Source: Alphaproteobacteria bacterium
Lineage (GTDB): Bacteria > Pseudomonadota > Alphaproteobacteria > Reyranellales > Reyranellaceae
Length of the DNA stretch: 11,487 nucleotides
Assembly (NCBI GenBank): GCA_005884705.1
Contig: VBAF01000208.1
Location: forward strand, 1 to 11,487
Direction of reading: 5' to 3'
The first letter of the stretch is position 1. Every line of letters starts with the position of its first letter. A model generated the notes under the pieces. The model made no database searches. It was not told the DNA's origin and saw only the letters and a program-made list of their open reading frames with translations. The position numbers were made by a program, and so were the translations under genes. This document shows positions 6,849-11,487 of this stretch, piece by piece.

Positions 6849-8144
6849 ATGGCCGGGAGGAACTTCCCGCAGCAAGGGACGTTCTCGTTCGCCTTGTCCC
6901 TGAAAAGCCTCACCAAACGCCTTGGCCCCGGCATCATCACCGGCGCCGCCGACGATGATCCGAGCGGCATCGCGACCTACTCGCAGGCCGGCGCGCAGAC
7001 CGGATTCGGCCTGCTTTGGACGGTGGTGCTCACCTGGCCGATGATGGTCGCGGTCCAGTCGGTGAGCGCGCGCATCGGCCGGGTTACCGGCCGCGGCCTC
7101 GCGGCCAACATGCTCGATGTCTTTCCCCGGCCGGTCGTCGGCGGGCTGGTGGTGCTGCTGTTCGTCGCCAACACGATCAATATCGGTGCCGATCTCTCCG
7201 CGATGGGCGCGGCCGTGCGGCTGGCCGTCGGCGGCAGCCAGCATCTCTATACCGCGCTGTTCGCATTGGGCTGCCTGCTCGGCGCGGTGTTCGTGCCCTA
7301 TCATCGCTATGTCGGCGTGCTGAAGTGGCTGACCTTCTCGCTCTTCGCCTATGTCGGCGTCGTCTTCACCGTGCAGATCGACTGGCATGCGGTGGCAATG
7401 GGCGCACTGGTGCCGAAGTTCGAACTGACGGGCGAGTCGCTCACCCTCGTCGTCGCAGTGTTCGGCACCACCATCAGCCCCTATCTCTTCTTCTGGCAAA
7501 GCTCGCAGGAGGTCGAGGAGGAGGAGGCCGACCCGAAAGCCGGTCCGCTGATCGACGAGCCGCAGCAGGCGCCGAGCGAACTCGAGCGCATCGGCTGGGA
7601 GACCTGGGTCGGCATGGGGATCTCGAACTTGATCGCCTTCTTCATCATGTTGACCACGGCCGTCACCCTCAATGCGCACGGCCAAACCGACATCCAGACG
7701 TCGGAACAGGCGGCAGCGGCATTGAAGCCGATCGCGGGCAACGCCGCCTTCTTCCTGTTCAGCCTCGGCATCGTCGGGACCGGCCTGCTCGCCGTGCCTG
7801 TGCTGGCGGGCTCGGCGGCCTATGCCGTCGGCGAGTTCTTCGGCTGGCGCACCGGGCTGGAGCGTGCGCCGGGCAAGGAGAAGGGCTTCTATGGCGTGAT
7901 CGCTGCCGCCATCGTGCTCGGCGTCGCCGTCGATCTCTCGCCGCTCGATCCGATCAAGGCGCTGGTGTGGAGCGCCGTGGTCAACGGCGTGATCACGGTG
8001 CCGATCCTGATTGCCGTGATGATCGTCGCCGCCAAGCCGCAGCAGATGGGCAAGTTCGTCGCCACCGCCGGCCAGCGCGTGTTCGGCTGGCTGACCACGG
8101 TCATGATGGCGGTTGCCTCGATCGCGATGTTTGCGACCATGTAA
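6849..8144 (+). CDS. Nramp-like metal transporter with altered metal-site motifs
   Basis: This is an inner-membrane transporter of 431 residues with about eleven hydrophobic segments and the Nramp fold pattern. The first helix has GPGIITGAADDDPSGIATY (residues 26-44), the counterpart of the canonical DPGN helix, so the metal-binding Asp is kept but Asn becomes Gly. The sixth helix reads GTTISPYLFFWQSSQE (206-221) where classical Mn/Fe Nramps have a G-x-x-x-MPH-N pattern, so the soft-ligand Met is Ser and the His is Tyr. An acidic stretch (EVEEEEAD, 221-228) follows in the cytoplasmic or periplasmic loop. Transport of a divalent ion is likely, but preference for Mn/Fe cannot be assumed. The ATG lies 16 nt after the phosphodiesterase stop and has only a weak Shine-Dalgarno (GAGAAG, about 11 nt upstream). 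It is the likely third gene of the nadE operon. Confidence 0.85.
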   Translation: MAGRNFPQQGTFSFALSLKSLTKRLGPGIITGAADDDPSGIATYSQAGAQTGFGLLWTVVLTWPMMVAVQSVSARIGRVTGRGLAANMLDVFPRPVVGGLVVLLFVANTINIGADLSAMGAAVRLAVGGSQHLYTALFALGCLLGAVFVPYHRYVGVLKWLTFSLFAYVGVVFTVQIDWHAVAMGALVPKFELTGESLTLVVAVFGTTISPYLFFWQSSQEVEEEEADPKAGPLIDEPQQAPSELERIGWETWVGMGISNLIAFFIMLTTAVTLNAHGQTDIQTSEQAAAALKPIAGNAAFFLFSLGIVGTGLLAVPVLAGSAAYAVGEFFGWRTGLERAPGKEKGFYGVIAAAIVLGVAVDLSPLDPIKALVWSAVVNGVITVPILIAVMIVAAKPQQMGKFVATAGQRVFGWLTTVMMAVASIAMFATM

Positions 8145-8161
8145 AAGCTGACACCTCCTGT

Positions 8162-8186
8162 CTGCCGAGCGTGATAACGTCGGCAG
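8162..8186 (+). terminator. Hairpin after the Nramp-like gene
   Basis: CTGCCGA (8162-8168) and TCGGCAG (8180-8186) form a perfect 7-bp stem with an 11-nt loop, starting 18 nt after the transporter stop. It is followed at once by a second small hairpin, GAAGGC-AATC-GCCTTC (8186-8201), which is more likely remnant GST coding sequence. No T-run follows, so intrinsic termination is unproven. Confidence 0.3.
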
Positions 8187-8207
8187 AAGGCAATCGCCTT
8201 CGAGCTG

Positions 8208-8933
8208 GTGATGGTGCCGTTCGAGATGGCGACGCTCTATCAGCCCAAGCATCCCGAGGTGCTGCGCATCAATCCTAAGCGACAAGTGCCGATATTGGTC
8301 GATGGTGGCGCTGGGGGCGATCTCGAGATCTTCGATTCGACGCAGATCTTCGAGTATTTTGAGACCATCCGGCCCGAGCCCGCTTTGTGGCCGGCCGAAC
8401 CCAAGGCACGGGCGCGCGCCCGCCTGCTCGAGCACCAGTCGGACGAGGTCTATTTCCCACCGATCGTCCGCTTGATGGGCCTGCAGAACGCGCCGGACGA
8501 TCCCGCCGCGGTAGAGGCGCGGGTCGCGGCCAAGGCCTTCTACGACGCGATGGAGCGCGCGATCGGCGCGCGCGACTGGCTGGCCGGCGCCTATTCCTAC
8601 GCCGACATCGCCTTCTACATGGCGCAGCTGTTCGGCGCGCGCATGGGCGCGCCGATGACCGACGCGCATCCGGGCCTGCGGCAATGGCGCGACCGGATGA
8701 CAGCGCGGCCGGCGGTGCGCGCCGTCGTCGCCACCATGGCGGCGTTTCTTCGCGCGCACGGCCGCCCGCTGCCGGACTTCATGCAGGCAGTGTCCCGGGT
8801 TCCGGCGCCTCGCCCGATTTCTGGAAACTGGTTGGCACGCGACTGCCGGCGCCATGGCCGAAGACGTTCTTCGGTTGGCCCGGACTGGGCCATGAGCCGC
8901 ACGACCCCGCCATCAAGGGCCTCGACGACCTGA
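8208..8933 (+). CDS. Glutathione S-transferase, N-terminally truncated and with an out-of-frame C-terminal tail
   Basis: This is a GST-superfamily protein. The open frame starts at a GTG and gives 241 residues, but only about 1-192 are GST. NPKRQVPIL (22-30) contains the cis-proline turn, and EIFDSTQIFEYF (40-51) holds the glutathione-contacting Asp-Ser. The helical C-terminal domain includes DWLAGAYSYADIAFYM with the N-capping box. The first strand and helix of the thioredoxin fold, which carry the catalytic Ser/Cys/Tyr, are missing. GST-like coding continues upstream in frame for about nine codons (ending in KAIAFEL before the GTG), then meets TGA and TAA at 8172-8177. From about residue 193 the frame reads through the start of the following hydrolase in the wrong frame until a stop at 8933. 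As written the protein is unlikely to be a working transferase. It may be a pseudogene or reflect base-calling errors. Confidence 0.7.
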   Translation: MMVPFEMATLYQPKHPEVLRINPKRQVPILVDGGAGGDLEIFDSTQIFEYFETIRPEPALWPAEPKARARARLLEHQSDEVYFPPIVRLMGLQNAPDDPAAVEARVAAKAFYDAMERAIGARDWLAGAYSYADIAFYMAQLFGARMGAPMTDAHPGLRQWRDRMTARPAVRAVVATMAAFLRAHGRPLPDFMQAVSRVPAPRPISGNWLARDCRRHGRRRSSVGPDWAMSRTTPPSRASTT

Positions 8934-9376
8934 TCGCGATGGTCGTGGCGCGCATGACGGAGGCGGTCGATCTCGTGGCGCAATCGATGGGCGGGGTGAT
9001 CGCCGCGCGGATCGCCCTGGCGCATCCGCGGCTGGTGCGGCGGCTGGTGCTGACCGTGACGTCGGGCGGGGTCGACATGGCGGCGTTCGGCGCCAGCGAC
9101 TGGCGCGCCGACTATCGCAAGTCGTGCCCGAACGCGGCGACGTGGATCCTGGAGCCGGGCGTTGCGCCGCCGCTGCCGGTCGAGCGCATCGCCGCGCCGA
9201 CCTTGCTGCTGTGGGGCGATGCCGACCCGATCAGCCCGGTCGCGGTCGGACAGCATCTCGCCCATCGCCTGCCCGACGCCCGGCTGCACGTGGTGAAGGG
9301 CGGCGGCCACGATCTTGCCCGGACGCACGCTGACGAGGTCGCGCCGCTGATCGAACGGCATCTGGCCGAGGATTGA
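8781..9376 (+). CDS. Alpha/beta hydrolase, frameshifted at its 5' end
   Basis: This is a small alpha/beta-fold hydrolase of about 195 residues; its substrate is unknown. Coding signal in the third frame begins at VPGSGASPDFW (from about 8792), the usual oxyanion-strand start of this group. WPGLGHEPHDP follows, then the nucleophile elbow AQSMGG (Ser), LLLWGDADPISP (Asp) and GGGHDL (His), so the triad is complete. The stop is at 9374-9376. No ATG, GTG or TTG occurs in this frame between the upstream GST shadow and the conserved core. The ATG at 8781 is in the GST frame; one extra base between about 8789 and 8792 would make it read M-Q-A-V-x-P-G-S-G, a natural start. Restoring that base would also join the GST and hydrolase in a single frame. 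The 5' coordinate is therefore approximate. Confidence 0.65.
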
Positions 9377-9408
9377 CGCGGCGCGGGTCGGACGACAGGC
9401 TCGTGCCC

Positions 9409-10107
9409 ATGCACAAATACGTCGTTCCGGAGTCCATCCGCGCCCGTGTGATCCGCCTGCAGGGCAAGCCGTTCGCGCTCGACCGCATCGATGCCGCCCG
9501 CGCGGCGCTGGTCGTCATCGACATGCAGAACTACTACGTGGCCGAGGGCTATCCCAACCAATCGCCGTCTGCACGCGCGATCGTGCCCAACGTCACTCGC
9601 ATGGCCGCGGCGATGCGCGCGGCCGGCGGGCGCGTCATCTGGGTGCAGACCGACAGTGCCGAGGCGCTCGCCAAGTGGGGCAACCATCACAAGTACAAGC
9701 TCACGCCGGAGAATGCGGCGCGGCGGCTCAAGCTGCTGTCGGCGAGCGACGAGGGCTTCAGGCTCTACAAGACCCTCGAGCCCGAGCCCGACGACCTTTA
9801 CGTCCGCAAGATCAAGTTCAGCGCCCTGGTGGGCGAGTCCTCCAACCTCGACGCGGTGCTGCGCGGTCATGGCATCGAGATTCTGCTGATCGCCGGCACC
9901 AAGACCAATGTCTGCTGCGAATCGACGGCGCGCGACGCCTCGATGATGGAATACCGCGTCGCCATGCTGTCCGATGCCAACGCCACCCTCACCGACGAGG
10001 AGCATGCCGCGGCGCTCAACGGCTTCCAGGTCTCTTTCGGCGATGTCATGACCGTCGACGAGGCGCTGGCCCGGCTCGCTCCGGCACAGAAGCGCAGCGC
10101 CGCCTAG
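9409..10107 (+). CDS. Isochorismatase-family cysteine hydrolase
   Basis: This is a cytoplasmic hydrolase of 232 residues in the isochorismatase/nicotinamidase/N-carbamoylsarcosine-amidase superfamily. The Asp-Lys-Cys triad is visible: D38 in LVVIDMQNYYV, K134 in VRKIKFSAL, and C169 in GTKTNVCCESTARDA, the last with the usual Thr-Asn-Val before the nucleophile and a second Cys after it. Length is slightly above the family's usual 180-220, with an N-terminal lead-in of about 30 residues. The ATG at 9409 (MHKYVVPES) was chosen over the TTG at 9373, which would overlap the hydrolase stop. A weak AGG lies 9 nt upstream. It follows the hydrolase by 32 nt and may share its transcript. The substrate, amide or enol ether, cannot be assigned. 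Confidence 0.9.
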   Translation: MHKYVVPESIRARVIRLQGKPFALDRIDAARAALVVIDMQNYYVAEGYPNQSPSARAIVPNVTRMAAAMRAAGGRVIWVQTDSAEALAKWGNHHKYKLTPENAARRLKLLSASDEGFRLYKTLEPEPDDLYVRKIKFSALVGESSNLDAVLRGHGIEILLIAGTKTNVCCESTARDASMMEYRVAMLSDANATLTDEEHAAALNGFQVSFGDVMTVDEALARLAPAQKRSAA

Positions 10108-10112
10108 ACCGG

Positions 10113-10148
10113 CGAAATCAATGCTATCACTGATATCATTGATATCAG
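10113..10148. promoter_or_regulatory. AT-rich array of 9-bp repeats with a 19-bp palindrome (operator-like)
   Basis: Four consecutive 9-mers are visible: CGAAATCAA (10113), TGCTATCAC (10122), TGATATCAT (10131) and TGATATCAG (10140). Each ends in ATCA plus one base. The last two make CTGATATCA-T-TGATATCAG (10130-10148), a perfect 9-bp inverted repeat around one base, and TATCA-C-TGATA (10125-10135) overlaps it. The AT content is far above the surroundings. The pattern suggests a dimeric regulator binding site, yet it lies between the 3' ends of two converging genes. Confidence 0.55.
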
Positions 10149-10210
10149 GGGGTGGGTGGAACGTGGGACGATCGGCTCAAAACCCTTATGGAATCGGCAT
10201 CGGAGGCGTC

Positions 10211-10234
10211 CCAGGCCGGTGGGATTCGGCCTGG
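10211..10234. terminator. GC-rich hairpin between convergent genes
   Basis: CCAGGCCG (10211-10218) and CGGCCTGG (10227-10234) form a perfect 8-bp stem with an 8-nt loop. It lies 16 nt beyond the stop of the minus-strand deacetylase-like gene and about 100 nt beyond the isochorismatase-family stop. No T-run is found on either strand, so it is at best an L-shaped or Rho-assisted terminator. Confidence 0.4.
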
Positions 10235-10250
10235 AACGCGCGGAACGCGG

Positions 10251-11156
10251 TCAACTCCCCGGGATGACCCCCGGCTTCATCGCGATGCAGTGATCGGCGA
10301 TGGCGCCCGGCGTGGTCAGCCACACCCGGTCGAAGTCCTTGTGCTCCTTGATGCGCCGGAAGATGTCGCGCAGCACCTTCAAGCGGTGCGGCTGGCCCAT
10401 GATGAAGGTGTGCAGCGAGATCGCCATCACCAGCGGCCGAGCGACGCTCTGCTCGAGCATCTCGTCGAACTGGCGCAGCACGACCTCGCCATAGACCGGC
10501 GCGTCCTGGCGCAGATGGATGACCGACAGGTAGTCGTTGGTTTCGACCGCGTAGGGGACGTTGAGCAGCGGCCCGGCCCGCGTCTTCATCCAGTAGGGCT
10601 GGTCGTCGCACGGCCAGTCGACGATGTACTTGTAGCCCGCCTCTTTCAGCAGGTCGGGCGTCACCAGGCTCTCGGCCTGCAGCGGCGTCATCCAGCCGGC
10701 CGGCGCCCTGCCTTCCTTCTTCGTGATGGCGGCTGTCGCCTCCTGGATCAGCGTCCGCTCCTCGGCCTCGGGCCGCTGCCCGGGCTCCTCCGAGTTGGTC
10801 CGGCCATGGCCCATGATCTCGTCGCGCGGGCGCTTGGCGAGCGCCGCCATGATCTCGGGATGGGTGTCGTAGAGATACGAGTTGATGTGATGGCCGAGCG
10901 GGATCTCGAACCGGTCGGCCATCTCGAGGATGTGCCAGATGCCGACCCGGTTGCCGTATTCCAGCCAGCACCAGTTGCGGTGATCGGGATAAGGCAGCGG
11001 GTTGCCGAAGGTCGGGCCCTTCTGGCCGAAGCCGAACGTCTCGACGTTGAGCGCCACCCACAGCGCCAGCCGCTTGCCGCCCGGCCAGGAATAGTCCGGG
11101 CGATTGGGGAGCGGGACGTAGTCGAAGCGGCCGTGCGTCGGCAGCGGACGGTTCAC
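10251..11156 (-). CDS. Polysaccharide deacetylase (NodB-homology)/PuuE-like protein
   Basis: This 301-residue protein belongs to the carbohydrate esterase 4 fold, in the soluble subgroup that includes PuuE-type allantoinases. There is no signal peptide, so a cytoplasmic role in small-molecule hydrolysis is more likely than cell-wall deacetylation. Visible landmarks are RLALWVALNVETF (29-41) in place of the TFDDG strand, WLEYGNRVGIWHILEM (64-79), PLGHHINS (86-93), DEIMGHGRTNSEE (112-124) in place of the HxxxH metal motif, GWMTP (154-158) and late SLHTFIMGQPHR. The classical metal ligands are therefore only partly kept, and the activity is uncertain. The start is GTG, overlapping the upstream dehydrogenase stop as GTGA. 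Another GTG-free, better start was not seen. It is the second gene of a minus-strand operon whose promoter is outside the window. Confidence 0.82.
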   Translation of the reverse strand: MNRPLPTHGRFDYVPLPNRPDYSWPGGKRLALWVALNVETFGFGQKGPTFGNPLPYPDHRNWCWLEYGNRVGIWHILEMADRFEIPLGHHINSYLYDTHPEIMAALAKRPRDEIMGHGRTNSEEPGQRPEAEERTLIQEATAAITKKEGRAPAGWMTPLQAESLVTPDLLKEAGYKYIVDWPCDDQPYWMKTRAGPLLNVPYAVETNDYLSVIHLRQDAPVYGEVVLRQFDEMLEQSVARPLVMAISLHTFIMGQPHRLKVLRDIFRRIKEHKDFDRVWLTTPGAIADHCIAMKPGVIPGS

Positions 11157-11487
11157 GGCTTCACTTTTCGCCGCAGCATCGTCTCGTAGACGCGCAGCAC
11201 CGACGAGCTGTCGTCCGGCCCCCAGCCCATGCCCTTGGCCAGCCGCTGCAGGTTGTGCGTCGAGGCGCCCTGCTGCAATGGCACGCCGAGCTCGTCGCCG
11301 AGCTCGAGCGCCAGATGGAGGTCCTTGTAGGCAAGGTCGAGGGCGAAGGAGGGCGGCGAGTAGTGGCCCTTGAGTGCCCGCAGCGAGAAGTTCTTGATCG
11401 CGTTGGAGTTGCCGCTCGCGTTGGCGATCACGTGCAATAGCTTGTCGGGGTCGAGCCCGTAGGTGGTGCCCAGCATCATGCCCTCGC
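11153..11487 (-). CDS. 3-hydroxyisobutyrate dehydrogenase-like NAD(P)-dependent oxidoreductase (C-terminal part)
   Basis: Only the last 111 or so residues are present; the gene enters from the right edge. They form the all-helical C-terminal domain of the beta-hydroxyacid dehydrogenase family (3-hydroxyisobutyrate dehydrogenase, tartronate semialdehyde reductase GlxR and relatives). The marks are EGMMLGTTYGLDPDKLLHVI, the GNSNAIKNF segment and FALDLAYKDLHLALELGDELGVPLQQG, which contains the conserved K-D-L of the substrate-binding helix, then DDSSSVLRVYE near the end. The N-terminal Rossmann domain and catalytic lysine helix lie outside the window, so the substrate cannot be named. The stop overlaps the GTG of the PuuE-like gene, giving a coupled pair. 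Confidence 0.88.
   Translation of the reverse strand, partial: EGMMLGTTYGLDPDKLLHVIANASGNSNAIKNFSLRALKGHYSPPSFALDLAYKDLHLALELGDELGVPLQQGASTHNLQRLAKGMGWGPDDSSSVLRVYETMLRRKVKP

Noticed and set aside
8186..8201. Hairpin GAAGGC-AATC-GCCTTC as a terminator
   Set aside because: It falls within codons that still read as GST sequence (K-A-I-A-F), has a short stem and no T-run.
6843..8855. 670-codon minus-strand open frame opposite the Nramp-like and GST genes
   Set aside because: His/Arg/Asp-rich composition typical of the antisense frame of GC-rich genes; the plus strand carries conserved proteins.
10163..10267. 34-codon GTG frame after the 9-bp repeat array
   Set aside because: GGGGGTGGG lies upstream at plausible spacing, but the peptide (rich in Gly, Asn and Trp) matches nothing I recognise, and it overlaps the end of the deacetylase-like gene. 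Not enough to call a gene.
10152..11189. 345-codon plus-strand open frame over the PuuE-like gene
   Set aside because: Shadow of the minus-strand gene, which has conserved motifs and a coupled start.

Overview
The window is GC-rich, densely coding DNA with tightly packed genes and frequent 4-nt stop/start overlaps. Gene content and base composition suggest an alphaproteobacterium: a folate-dependent TrmFO, a two-domain glutamine-dependent NAD+ synthase, an Nramp-like carrier, and an isochorismatase-type hydrolase next to a GST. No rRNA, tRNA, CRISPR array, transposase or phage gene was seen. The genus cannot be fixed from the sequence alone.

Left block (1-3789, minus strand, read right to left): trmFO (tRNA m5U54 methyltransferase), a MATE-family exporter, and a medium-chain dehydrogenase/reductase cut by the window edge. 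Both junctions are ATGA overlaps, so this is almost certainly one translationally coupled operon. Only 47 bp separate trmFO from the divergent plus-strand gene for a Rid-family protein that lacks the catalytic arginine of true RidA.

Centre block (4229-8144, plus strand): a roughly 126-bp imperfect inverted repeat fills the gap between the Rid gene and nadE and ends 2 bp before the nadE start codon. nadE is followed after 1 nt by a class III (GpdQ/CpdA-like) metallophosphodiesterase, and after a further 16 nt by a divergent Nramp-type transporter. The three genes are probably co-transcribed. A hairpin follows the transporter gene.

Right block (8145-10107, plus strand): a glutathione S-transferase missing the start of its thioredoxin fold runs out of frame into an alpha/beta hydrolase that has an intact catalytic triad but no usable start codon. 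One base added near 8790 would join the two in frame. This stretch is either decaying or holds assembly indels. It is followed by an intact isochorismatase-family cysteine hydrolase.

Right edge: a 143-bp gap between converging genes carries an AT-rich array of 9-bp repeats with a 19-bp near-perfect palindrome, plus a separate GC-rich hairpin. Beyond it, on the minus strand, are a polysaccharide-deacetylase/PuuE-like protein and the C-terminal part of a 3-hydroxyisobutyrate-dehydrogenase-like protein, joined by a GTGA overlap.

Most of the window is ordinary housekeeping and accessory metabolism. I did not find a convincing new multi-gene system. The items most worth checking are the inverted-repeat element at nadE, the 9-bp repeat array at 10113-10148, and the broken GST/hydrolase pair.
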